Assembly: GCF_027111275.1 (NCBI RefSeq)
Contig: NZ_CP114286.1
Location: 3,396,501 to 3,460,500, forward strand
From: Flavobacterium luteolum
Lineage (GTDB): Bacteria; Bacteroidota; Bacteroidia; Flavobacteriales; Flavobacteriaceae
Direction of reading: 5' to 3'
Length of the DNA: 64,000 nucleotides
The translations under genes were made by a program, and so were the position numbers. Positions 1 to 8,622 of the stretch are shown piece by piece. A model generated the notes under the pieces. It did not search any database and was not told the DNA's origin. It saw only the letters and a program-made list of their open reading frames with translations. How positions within the stretch are numbered: position 1 is the stretch's first letter; every line of letters begins with the position of its first letter.

Positions 1-521
1 GTCGAGATTCTTGGCGCGCCATATCCTTTATCAACAGTTCCTGCGTCCATATTATCAGTATGTGTCCAGTGTCCCCCTTTGTATCCATTTATGCCTTGTG
101 GTTCATTTATGCTCTGGAAAGACAAAGGAGTATGGCCGTGGCCCTGAAACGAGTCATACTGCAATGTTCCTACTAGTCTTGCTGCATCGGGATCAGAGCC
201 GACCCCCAGATAATTGCTGCATCGGATAAATTTGCCTTTTGCATCCGGAAGCCTTTTTCCCTCGGGCAAAATATTCAAATCAAACCCTTCACCCAGTATC
301 TTATATAGTTCGGTGTTTTGGTCCAGTTCCCTTCCATCCAATAATACCCAAACTCCTTTCTGAGTCTTATTGAATAATTCCGGTTTTAGAAGGGACTGTT
401 TTATCGTGCCGATATCCTCATAGTCTTCAACAAACAATGGGTTTGTATTTATCTTCAAAATTGTGAATGACAGCAGTGCCAAAGCAATTATTGGCAGAGA
501 AATTAGATTTATTTTTTTCAT
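1..521 (-). CDS. Secreted protein with phage tail-collar-like motif (partial, runs off left edge)
   Basis: The reading frame is open from an ATG at 521 to the left edge, so the C-terminus is missing. Residues 1-22 are a signal peptide or membrane anchor (MKKINL followed by a hydrophobic run). Around residues 88-125 it has the pattern of the phage tail-collar/microcystin-dependent protein family: LPDAKGKFIR, then a Gly/Asp-rich GSDPDAARLVGTLQ, then HGHT. That fold usually caps tail fibres or forms trimeric binding tips. It starts 5 nt after the stop of the 905-residue coiled-coil gene, so the two are almost certainly co-transcribed, with the coiled-coil gene first. The role is inferred only: an extracellular fibre or binding tip. 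The rest of the gene is needed to judge. Confidence 0.6.
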   Translation of the reverse strand, partial: MKKINLISLPIIALALLSFTILKINTNPLFVEDYEDIGTIKQSLLKPELFNKTQKGVWVLLDGRELDQNTELYKILGEGFDLNILPEGKRLPDAKGKFIRCSNYLGVGSDPDAARLVGTLQYDSFQGHGHTPLSFQSINEPQGINGYKGGHWTHTDNMDAGTVDKGYGAPRIS

Positions 522-526
522 ATTGG

Positions 527-3244
527 TTATTTTAAAAGTTTAAGATTTATAAAATTATTTTCGTTCATTTTCTCAACGATATCGTATTTTACTACCTTAT
601 TCACGACTTGGGCCATATTTTCATACAGCAGTTCCAAGTAGCTTGGATACATAATTCGGTTTTCATAAACATATTCAAACGGCGGCAGCGGAAGGATGAT
701 TGGCTTGGTGGAGAGGTCAATGCCTGGAATGTTTGTCGGCTTGATAAATAGTGCAATGCTGTTTGCTCCTTGACTATCAGTTCTTCCCAGTTCATAACGG
801 CCATTTGCAAAATCCCTGTTAAAGTCCTTTAATAGGGCATCATATTCATCATTTTTGCAATCACAGCTCAATAATTTATTCAGCTTTTCTGCATGCAAAT
901 TTTGCTGATGGATGTAGCCGTAAAGTATGCTGTTTGAAAGATTTGCTTTTACGTAGTAGTTTTCAGAAGATATAATTTCATATATTTTCTTCTTTTCAAA
1001 AACATTGAATGAAGGCTCTTCAATATGTTTTCTGACATAGCTTATAATGGGAATGCCTGCAATAATATTGGTTTGCAGGATTGCAGTGCGGTTTTCCTTT
1101 AAGATGTTCTCGAATTGTATTTTTAAGCTTTTATTTTTGTTGGCATAATTGATGTCTTTTAGTACACTTTCGGCAGGAATGCTGTAATTATTGGAAATTG
1201 AGGAAGATGAAAAATAAAAATAGGGCTCAAACAATGAAGTGAAATTTGTAAGTGTTATTAAGGCTTGCGGATAAATTAGCTTTTTAATATCCCATTTTAT
1301 TTCAGGAAAAATATCTTTCGAGTAATTGGCTGGGGCATTTTCTTTCAACTTCAGCATTTCGCTAAAGTCATAGATGTAAGTGATTGAATTCTCAAATTTT
1401 TTAAGATTTCCATCACCGTAGATATTGCTTGCCATCTCCAGCATTGGCGTATATATCTTATATTCCCAATAGCTCTCTTTATCATAATTATTAAAATGCA
1501 GGAAAGGTTTGGAATCTATTGATTTGTTTTCAGTATTGTTGTATGTAATGTCTACAGTATTTTTTAGCTTCTGGTTGCCATTATACAATTGTTTTAAAGT
1601 ACTGATCTTAGTAGCCTTTTGCAAGTCTGTCCAAAGAAAACCATATCCAGTTATATTTTCCTGTTTCAGCCCTTCAGTTGTCTGTGCATATATCAATCCT
1701 GTCATATTATTTACATCAGTTTGTATCTTATCCAGTTTTTCTTCAATTATGTCAAACCTTTTTTGATTCTCCTGGTGCAGATCGATTGTAAGGTTTCTAA
1801 ATTCAGTCAGATTTTTGCTGAGAGCATCCAGCTTATCATTTATCTGGTCAAGCTTTTTATTGACGATCGCAAATTGCTGCATAATTGCATCAAATTCAGG
1901 ATTTGGTTTTGGTCCTCCGCCAAATAAAGCGAATGCTCCGTTTACTGCCTGAAGCCCCGCTACAGGATTTCCTGTATAATAAGCCATAGCGCCTCCAGCA
2001 ATCACTTCGCCTACAGCAAGTATCTTTGAAGCTTCCTTATAGTCTTTGTCCGATAGTCCTAAATTACTTGCCAGAGTCAGAACTTCTCTTCCGGTGGCTA
2101 ATTGATATTTGATATCTTCAATTGTCTGTATGTTTTCCAATCTCTGCTTCTCTTTTTGGTAGGAAGAATTGGATTGATCATTTTTATACCTCAGATCCAA
2201 TAGCTTCATTTTGCCGGAAGTATTGACATTGTCGTAGAGGACATCTGCAATGACATCTATTTTAAAGGTGTTCTCGCTTATCAGCTGCTTATTTTCGAAA
2301 GCCAGCTGGTTAAGCTTTTGGATATCACTTTCTATTTTGCCTATTTTGCCGGTGATTTTTTCAATCTCTGCTTTGTTGCTTTCAATCTTTTCCCCATTTT
2401 CTTTTATCTCCTTCCTCATTGCATCAATATCTGATTGCTGCTGTTGAAATTTTTGAGTGACGCCTTCGCTGTACTTTTGCAGCGCAACTGCATTTTCTTT
2501 GACTTTTTCCAGGACAAGCCTGTCGAATTCAATAGTTTTGCTTTCCAGATCTTTAAGCTTGCTGCCTATATCGGATTCTAAATTTTTCCATTGCGCCTGA
2601 TTTTCATTTTTTAGGGAGTTGAATCTGTCCTCATATTCCTTCCTGTTGTTTTTTATGAACCCTAGTATGACTTCATCCACTTTTGGGGCAATTATCTGAT
2701 AGTCTTCCATCTTCAGGCTATTTTTAAAAACCTGGATTTCGTTTTTAAAATCATCAAGACTGGCATCGAAAGTCAGACCGTTGTCAGTTTGAAGCGTTTT
2801 TTTAGTATTTGCTTCAAAAGAATCAAGAATTGCATTGTTGAATTTTTTAGCAAAATTTTCTTCTTTATTGCTTTTAAAATTGTCCAAATCTTGATATATC
2901 CATTCCTTTAGAGGGCTGGTGATTATCGGAGCCGCAGGAACCAGATTAATAAACTCTACGGCACTTTCCGTACCGATTTTGATGCTATTTGCCTGTGATT
3001 GCAGCCGTGATTTGCTTTTTTCGTACTTGAGCCGCAGCACTTGATATTCTCTGCCAGCCTGCTCTCGGTAAAAATCCTTATCTGGCGCCTTGAACTTGAT
3101 GGAAGTTCCGGTAAGATACTTTTTATTGTCCCAAGGCATTTCATCGACGCTTTGCGCTGTAATGCCGTTTGACAAGCAAAGGAAGAAAACAAGCTTTGCC
3201 AAAAAGTATCTTGTGATGTGATAACTTTTAGTTTGTCTAATCAT
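527..3244 (-). CDS. Large secreted coiled-coil protein with central hydrophobic segment, function unknown
   Basis: This 905-residue protein begins with an N-terminal signal peptide (about residues 1-31, hydrophobic core then ITAQS). Residues about 140-330 are rich in heptad-like Lys/Glu/Leu/Ile and predict long helices. A Gly/Ala-rich hydrophobic stretch follows near residues 405-440 (AVGEVIAGGAMAYYTGNP, then FALFGGG), then a second coiled coil with repeated KLDxIxDKLD-type units, then a mixed C-terminal half. I do not recognise a family. The helix-hydrophobic-helix layout recalls alpha-helical pore-forming toxins (ClyA/HBL type), which is inference from layout, not homology. It is the first gene of a two-gene unit with the collar-like protein 5 nt downstream. 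A 272-bp AT-rich gap separates it from the KAP NTPase gene. Confidence 0.65.
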   Translation of the reverse strand: MIRQTKSYHITRYFLAKLVFFLCLSNGITAQSVDEMPWDNKKYLTGTSIKFKAPDKDFYREQAGREYQVLRLKYEKSKSRLQSQANSIKIGTESAVEFINLVPAAPIITSPLKEWIYQDLDNFKSNKEENFAKKFNNAILDSFEANTKKTLQTDNGLTFDASLDDFKNEIQVFKNSLKMEDYQIIAPKVDEVILGFIKNNRKEYEDRFNSLKNENQAQWKNLESDIGSKLKDLESKTIEFDRLVLEKVKENAVALQKYSEGVTQKFQQQQSDIDAMRKEIKENGEKIESNKAEIEKITGKIGKIESDIQKLNQLAFENKQLISENTFKIDVIADVLYDNVNTSGKMKLLDLRYKNDQSNSSYQKEKQRLENIQTIEDIKYQLATGREVLTLASNLGLSDKDYKEASKILAVGEVIAGGAMAYYTGNPVAGLQAVNGAFALFGGGPKPNPEFDAIMQQFAIVNKKLDQINDKLDALSKNLTEFRNLTIDLHQENQKRFDIIEEKLDKIQTDVNNMTGLIYAQTTEGLKQENITGYGFLWTDLQKATKISTLKQLYNGNQKLKNTVDITYNNTENKSIDSKPFLHFNNYDKESYWEYKIYTPMLEMASNIYGDGNLKKFENSITYIYDFSEMLKLKENAPANYSKDIFPEIKWDIKKLIYPQALITLTNFTSLFEPYFYFSSSSISNNYSIPAESVLKDINYANKNKSLKIQFENILKENRTAILQTNIIAGIPIISYVRKHIEEPSFNVFEKKKIYEIISSENYYVKANLSNSILYGYIHQQNLHAEKLNKLLSCDCKNDEYDALLKDFNRDFANGRYELGRTDSQGANSIALFIKPTNIPGIDLSTKPIILPLPPFEYVYENRIMYPSYLELLYENMAQVVNKVVKYDIVEKMNENNFINLKLLK

Positions 3245-3516
3245 GTTAATCAGTTATTTATATTTGTCTATGGGTTACAACTATTCCAACTTAATTAGAC
3301 ATGCCACTTCATATTTTGTATAAATCTAATCCATATTAGATCTGTGCCGGCAGATGCATTTTGTCCGACACTAAGATATAAATATTTTACTACAATTATT
3401 TAAACAGAGCCTTAATTTTTGAAATTCCATTTATTGCTGCGGCCGTAGAAAAAAAATATTAATTAATTGATTTTTACATGTATATAAATATATGCAGATT
3501 GCCTGATCCTGCTCAA

Positions 3517-6489
3517 CTATTTTTGATATCCGGCGTATTTTATTTTAGGCTCTGAAGGAATAATTGAAACAAATTCCAAAGCAAGATCCTCGCCCAGTTC
3601 AATTATACTTGATTTTTGAATGTATGGTTCATTGAATTTAGGCTGTGAATCATTGACAAGTCCAAGAACTTTGTCTATAAATTGTGACAAATTTTTGGTG
3701 GTCTTTTCCGTGTTTATGGTCAGAAGCAGATAAAAAGAACCCTCGAATTCGAAACTCCTTGTCTGAAAATAATAGTCCAGGTCCAAGTTTGAGATCAATG
3801 TGAGGGAGAGTGCCCTGTTGTCTGTCTTCAGGACCGCCTGCAGCGGCCTGTGCTCATCGACCAAAGCATCACGTCCCGGAATTGATTTCCAGTAATTGAT
3901 TTTGTTCTTGATTAGCGTGGAGTGGACAAAATCATATTCCAGATATAAGTTCAGTCCGGTGATCTGCAGGAGTCTGAAAAGTTCCAAGTATTCCTGAATC
4001 TGCGTCGAGGCTGAATCTCTGTGCCCTCCAATGAATTCCATTACGGCGGACATAGCTCCAAAAATATGTACAGCAGTCGGAGAAATATTAAAAGCGGTGT
4101 TGGAATAGCTGGATAAATCGGTCATTTGCGCGCACAGGAGCTCAATAGGATTATCGCTCCAGAAATCCATAAAAACCCTGTTGATTTCTGCCGGGTCAAT
4201 ATCCTTGATGCTGTCGTAGGTGTAATAGGTCTGATAATTGTTGACATCCCACAGACCATCCTTGAATGAATTTAGATATTCTTTGTAAAGTTCAGCAGTT
4301 TTAGACGAGATATAATCATCTTGCAGGTGCCACTTATGATTAAATTGGTGCAGTTCCCAAATATTGCTCAGCAGCATGAGCCTGGTTTGAGGCAAAAAAA
4401 GATCGCTGCTGAAAATGTTCTGGTTTATCCAAGGAGAATAATCACCATCTGCGGCTATATCCCAATTTTGATGAAGGAGCTGAAGAAACTTGTCGATCAG
4501 TCTGAATGTTTCAAGATCGAACTGATTGTAGGTACTATACTTCTCATACACAATAACAGTATAGATCACGATACGCTTTAATTTTGAAGGATCTTTGGTT
4601 GTAAGGAATGAAAGGCGGTCCAGCAGCTGCTGGATCTTCTTCTCTTTGTTGATTTTTTCAAGTTCAGGTTTCAGAGCTGCCTGGCTACAGGTGTACAGAT
4701 TGTCGAATTCGGACTGCTTCAGGTACTTTTCAAATATGCGCTGTTCCATAAGCATCTGAAAATTGGCCACATATTTAATGGAACTCTGCGCCTCGATCTC
4801 ATTTTCTTTTCCAAACAGATGGGCGAGGGTTTTCATCAGTATTCTGCGCTCTACTGCATTGAGCGATTTATTTGTCTGGTTATCCGCTCCATCTGAAGTA
4901 ATCTTTTCGAATATTTCATATTTGGAAAGGTGCTTGATGCTGTTTATTTGTTCGCTGTCCATGTAATCTAAAAAAAGATCATTTTCCTGCTGTTCTTCCT
5001 GGTTTATTTCCTTTAGAAAGTAGGTCTGGTTATCTTGGTTTATCTGCACATAAGCACCCAAGTTGAGATTGAGCTGGCTTATCATATCAGGAAATCTGAG
5101 CTTGAAGAATGTAAAATTGATAAAGTCCTTCAAATTGAGATAATTGAAATCCTCCTTAAAAACCGTCAGGTCAAATTTGATCTGGTTTACGGCGCGTTTG
5201 GCATCCCTGAAGTTGCGGATGTAATCCGTGAAGAGCAGATTCGGATCATTCATCACTGTGGCGATCATTTCTTTGAAATCTGCCGGCGAGGGGCTGAAAG
5301 GCCTGCCAAGCTCCTTGATGAAAAATTTTTTGAGGATATTGGAGTCAATAAGGGGAAGATATATTTCAAGCTGGAAGAATTTATCGACAAACTTTGTATC
5401 GAGTATATTGCGGTCTTCGGTGAGGCGTCTGACCACATAGTCCTTATCCATGGCAACGACAAAAAAGGTATTGTGGAAATTGGCTGTATTTCGGATCAGT
5501 TTCAGAGTCTGTAGAATCTCCGACTGGTTCAGCCTGTCCAGATCATCTATAAAAACGACAATTTTTTTATCGATGTCCTCCAGCATTGAGTTGATATTGT
5601 TATAGAGCTCGTTGGCCGAATATTTTGAGAAGTTTGTAATCTGGTCTTCCAGAAAACTGCTGATGGTCTTGTTTTCGTAGATGTCGGTCAGCTTTCCCGC
5701 GTAGTCAGTGATCTGGTTGGAGAGTTTGCCGCTGTAGGCAGACAGCTCATTGCTCAGCGAGGTGAAAAATTCATTTATTATGTCATTTTCGCTGTGGTTC
5801 AGATACGGAAGGAAATGGATGACGATGAGGTCATTTTTTTTAAATGGCCCGCTATTCTCCAAAGATCTTTTGGTCATTTCGATAACGCTTGATTTTCCAT
5901 TGCCCCATGGTCCGATTAGGCCAATCGAAATCGACCTTTTGTGCTGCTCCAGCAAAAGCATCCTGCTGAGCTTCTCTGCAGTCACATGATATTCGAGCTC
6001 GTCGCTGCCCTGATCCGATATGGGATTATCGCCCAACAGCAGGTTTTTATCTTCAGTAATCTTTTTGCATGAGAAAAGAAATCTGGCTGCATTAAATAAA
6101 AAAAACGAGATTACTCCCGCAAGCACCAGATCCAGGTATTTTACGCTGTAACCATGAAAGGCATTGTAGCCGTGAAGATTCCAGCCTGTCCCACCTAGGC
6201 CAAACCTGTAATAGGCAGCCAGAAACAGAACTGTTCCAGCAAAGAAATATTCGCTTTTGGACGGCCTGTATTCCAGTATCAGCATCTTGTAGAGCAAGTT
6301 TATCCAAACGGCAGCAAAGAGAAGCGCGATGAACAGCTGCAGGTGCCAGGTATTGTATGAAGGATCAGTCATGAGATACCTCTCGATAAGTCCGTTTATT
6401 CTGTTTTGGAAGTAGATGAAGAAAAAAAGAGCCAGACCGATAAGCAGCATGCTTGAATTTTTGACCAGGATGGATTTATTGTTAGGCAT
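3517..6489 (-). CDS. KAP family P-loop NTPase, membrane-anchored
   Basis: This 990-residue protein has four N-terminal membrane segments (about residues 13-28, 48-70, 81-95 and 119-140). A KAP-type NTPase domain follows: Walker A GPWGNGKSS at 193-201, and Walker B VVFIDDLDRL at 311-320 with the DDLDRL signature of the family. The next segment (TFFVVAMDKDYV) also fits KAP proteins. The C-terminal 500 residues are helical and unassigned. The family is named after Kidins220/ARMS and PifA, the latter being the F-plasmid phage-exclusion protein, and bacterial members often sit in defence islands. The gene is divergent from a non-specific nuclease gene across a 233-bp promoter region containing an inverted repeat. 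A role as membrane-tethered sensor or effector in defence is inferred from that context. Confidence 0.85.
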   Translation of the reverse strand: MPNNKSILVKNSSMLLIGLALFFFIYFQNRINGLIERYLMTDPSYNTWHLQLFIALLFAAVWINLLYKMLILEYRPSKSEYFFAGTVLFLAAYYRFGLGGTGWNLHGYNAFHGYSVKYLDLVLAGVISFFLFNAARFLFSCKKITEDKNLLLGDNPISDQGSDELEYHVTAEKLSRMLLLEQHKRSISIGLIGPWGNGKSSVIEMTKRSLENSGPFKKNDLIVIHFLPYLNHSENDIINEFFTSLSNELSAYSGKLSNQITDYAGKLTDIYENKTISSFLEDQITNFSKYSANELYNNINSMLEDIDKKIVVFIDDLDRLNQSEILQTLKLIRNTANFHNTFFVVAMDKDYVVRRLTEDRNILDTKFVDKFFQLEIYLPLIDSNILKKFFIKELGRPFSPSPADFKEMIATVMNDPNLLFTDYIRNFRDAKRAVNQIKFDLTVFKEDFNYLNLKDFINFTFFKLRFPDMISQLNLNLGAYVQINQDNQTYFLKEINQEEQQENDLFLDYMDSEQINSIKHLSKYEIFEKITSDGADNQTNKSLNAVERRILMKTLAHLFGKENEIEAQSSIKYVANFQMLMEQRIFEKYLKQSEFDNLYTCSQAALKPELEKINKEKKIQQLLDRLSFLTTKDPSKLKRIVIYTVIVYEKYSTYNQFDLETFRLIDKFLQLLHQNWDIAADGDYSPWINQNIFSSDLFLPQTRLMLLSNIWELHQFNHKWHLQDDYISSKTAELYKEYLNSFKDGLWDVNNYQTYYTYDSIKDIDPAEINRVFMDFWSDNPIELLCAQMTDLSSYSNTAFNISPTAVHIFGAMSAVMEFIGGHRDSASTQIQEYLELFRLLQITGLNLYLEYDFVHSTLIKNKINYWKSIPGRDALVDEHRPLQAVLKTDNRALSLTLISNLDLDYYFQTRSFEFEGSFYLLLTINTEKTTKNLSQFIDKVLGLVNDSQPKFNEPYIQKSSIIELGEDLALEFVSIIPSEPKIKYAGYQK

Positions 6490-6549
6490 TTAGAAAGGAT
6501 TGTTTTAAGTTTCTAAAAAACGAGAGGAATTATCCTCATAAAAGATGCA

Positions 6550-6571
6550 ATATAATTTGAATAAATTATAT
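6550..6571. promoter_or_regulatory. Perfect 9-bp inverted repeat in divergent promoter region
   Basis: ATATAATTT-GAAT-AAATTATAT is a perfect inverted repeat with a 4-nt centre. It lies between the divergent KAP NTPase start (6489) and the nuclease start (6723). It could be an operator shared by both genes. Its pure A/T make-up means chance is possible. Confidence 0.35.
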
Positions 6572-6722
6572 TTTCAATTTTTACGTGGCTTAATTTTCAT
6601 GCCATTTGGATCGAAACCCCTTCTTGCATCAAAACAGGTAATTATACTGCTAGCCATCAGTTTCAGAATCCATATTTTAGTAAGTCATTAAAAGCTAATG
6701 TTTTATACTTAATTATTGAGAT

Positions 6723-7778
6723 ATGGAAGAATTGCAAGGTTACGACAGCGGTTTTCTGCAGGTGCCGCTCAAATTGCCAAAGATAAATTATGATGTCTGC
6801 GTGCCGCGGAAGGACGGACAGGGATTCGAGATCAGATACACCCATTTCAGCTCCTTCCAGCACAGGATCCGCCGTCTTCCGCTAATGACGGCCTGCAATA
6901 TCAGGGGAGCCGAGTTCAATGCAGAACCTCGGGAGGGAAACGAACCATGGCATTACTCCAAGCAGATCGAAAACAGCTATCAGCTGAATAATGATTTTTA
7001 TGGCAATGACGACAGAACTTTTGACCGAGGGCACGTGGTACGCAGGGTTGATCCCGCCTGGGGGCCAAATGCAGCAAACGCAGATTATGAGACCTTCAAC
7101 TGGGCCAATGTGGTGCCGCAGCATTCAAAACTCAACCGCGAAAACGGCATCTGGTTCCAGCTAGAGCAGCATATCATGGAGAACGGAGTGAAGAACAAAG
7201 CGTCGGATATTTCGGTTTTTGCCGGACCCGTTTTGAGGACCGACGACCTGCTGTTCAATAAGGCATACGAAAACGGAATGATCCAGATTCCTCTGGTTTT
7301 TTGGAAAGTAATTGTTTGGAGGAAAAGCGACGGCAGCCTGAACGCTGTAGCATTCATGATGAGCCAGTGGGAATTTGTAAAGAGCAAACTGATAAATGCT
7401 GCCGTTGTCGAGAAGGGCATGAAACTGATTCAGCAGGAGCTTCCAGATGACTATTTCCAGAACCTGACATTCAGCGACAACAAAACCTACCAGGTGCCGG
7501 TATCGGATGTGGAGAAGGCAACAGGGATACAGTTCAACTGGAGAAATGTAAATTTTCCATTTACATCAACGACGGGCTTTACCGAACTCAAGGCACGCAG
7601 GCTGAGAAAAGTGCATGCCTTCAAAGATATTCTTGCCAAATCGGAATCAGGGAACATAGGCCTTAAAAACAATATCGAAACGATGCGCGAGATCAGTGCA
7701 GCCGAACTGAATGACCTGAAAAAGACAAAAGAAAACTATCTTGTCAAGGAATTTGAAATCACCAATATGATCCTCTAG
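6723..7778 (+). CDS. DNA/RNA non-specific endonuclease (NUC/EndoG type, DRGH motif)
   Basis: This 351-residue protein carries the DRGH catalytic motif at residues 101-104 (His104 would be the general base) within TFDRGHVVRR. The downstream NWANVVPQHSKLN segment ends at Asn138, the usual metal ligand, and W and LE follow, as in NucA, Serratia nuclease and EndoG. The family cuts single- and double-stranded DNA and RNA using one divalent metal ion. Unlike most members it has no signal peptide, so it is probably cytoplasmic, where it would need control or an inhibitor. The gene is divergent from the KAP NTPase gene and ends in a good hairpin terminator, so it is a single-gene unit. Pairing with KAP suggests a defence or self-killing role (inference). 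Confidence 0.88.
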   Translation: MEELQGYDSGFLQVPLKLPKINYDVCVPRKDGQGFEIRYTHFSSFQHRIRRLPLMTACNIRGAEFNAEPREGNEPWHYSKQIENSYQLNNDFYGNDDRTFDRGHVVRRVDPAWGPNAANADYETFNWANVVPQHSKLNRENGIWFQLEQHIMENGVKNKASDISVFAGPVLRTDDLLFNKAYENGMIQIPLVFWKVIVWRKSDGSLNAVAFMMSQWEFVKSKLINAAVVEKGMKLIQQELPDDYFQNLTFSDNKTYQVPVSDVEKATGIQFNWRNVNFPFTSTTGFTELKARRLRKVHAFKDILAKSESGNIGLKNNIETMREISAAELNDLKKTKENYLVKEFEITNMIL

Positions 7779-7840
7779 ACCCCATACCTTCGGGACTGTG
7801 GAAATATAACGATCCAAAAGCCGGCAGACCAAATAAAACG

Positions 7841-7872
7841 AGCCCGCTATCTGTAAGGACAGCGGGCTTTTG
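7841..7872 (+). terminator. Rho-independent terminator after nuclease gene
   Basis: AGCCCGCT (7841-7848) pairs perfectly with AGCGGGCT (7861-7868) across a 12-nt loop and is followed by TTTT. An A-rich run before the stem means it may also work for the convergent RadC-like gene that ends at 7897. Confidence 0.8.
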
Positions 7873-7896
7873 TAATCAGGGAACAGCGCAATGCCT

Positions 7897-8370
7897 TTAA
7901 TGCATCTCGCCGTTATCTGCAAATGAATAGTAGGATTCAGAAGCCATAATCAGGTGATCCATCACCTGGATATCCAGCACTCTTCCGGCCTGGATAATTT
8001 TGGCGGTGATCTTCCTGTCGGCCTCGGAAGGGGCTGTCCTTCCCGAAGGATGGTTGTGGAAAAGGATGATCCCTACTGCGGCGGCCTTCAAAGCTGCAGC
8101 GAAAATCACCCGGATGTCCACAACGGTTCCGCAGATTCCTCCGGAAGACATTTCGTAGATGCCAAGAACCTGATTGGACTGGTTCAAAAGCATGATTTTG
8201 AACTGCTCGGTGAATGCGATCCTGCCTTTATCCCAATGCTGCAGTGCCAGACTGTAGGCAGATTTTGATGAGGTTACAGCCGGCCTTTCGGATGCTTTTA
8301 CTTTTGATCGGTATACAAGTTCGATTTCTGATACGATTGCCCATTTTGCGGTGTGTGCTGAAGTTTTCAT
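7897..8370 (-). CDS. radC: RadC-like JAB/MPN domain protein
   Basis: This 157-residue protein is a single JAB1/MPN (RadC) domain. The metal-binding signature is HNHPSG at 105-110 followed by Asp118, with the preceding IILF strand and Glu55 (TEQF) as the usual acidic partner. It lacks the N-terminal helix-hairpin-helix region of chromosomal RadC, which is typical of the short copies on Bacteroidota conjugative elements and plasmids. The domain is a predicted zinc hydrolase; its molecular job on mobile elements is unsettled despite the old DNA-repair name. It is the leftmost recognisable ICE backbone gene here and shares its strand with PcfJ, PcfK and SSB. Confidence 0.88.
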   Translation of the reverse strand: MKTSAHTAKWAIVSEIELVYRSKVKASERPAVTSSKSAYSLALQHWDKGRIAFTEQFKIMLLNQSNQVLGIYEMSSGGICGTVVDIRVIFAAALKAAAVGIILFHNHPSGRTAPSEADRKITAKIIQAGRVLDIQVMDHLIMASESYYSFADNGEMH

Positions 8371-8588
8371 AATTCAAGAATTTTTAGATTAATTGCAGCA
8401 CCCATGGCGGGCAGAGCAAAGCGAGCGCAAAAAGCAACGCAATAAAGCGGGGCAGGGAGCATTTATGGGGGAATTTTTTGCGGGCGAACCGCCGGCTGTG
8501 CCCGAAATTTGTGATGGAATTCAATCCAAGCCAGAACAATAGACAGTCTTGTCTGAGCTTTTTTAACCTTGAAGTGTCTGCCCGCGCA

Positions 8589-8611
8589 TAAAAAAACCGG
8601 CGCTAGGCCGG
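8589..8611 (-). terminator. Rho-independent terminator of the ssb-pcfK-pcfJ operon
   Basis: On the minus strand, CCGGC-CTAGC-GCCGG (8611 down to 8597) is followed by a run of T (8596-8589). It lies 12 nt past the pcfJ stop, so it should end the leftward operon. Confidence 0.75.
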
Positions 8612-8622
8612 CTTTGCTTTCT

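Noticed and set aside
5035..5514. Plus-strand frame of 159 codons inside the KAP NTPase gene
   Set aside because: The minus strand has clear Walker motifs through the same bases, so this is a shadow frame.
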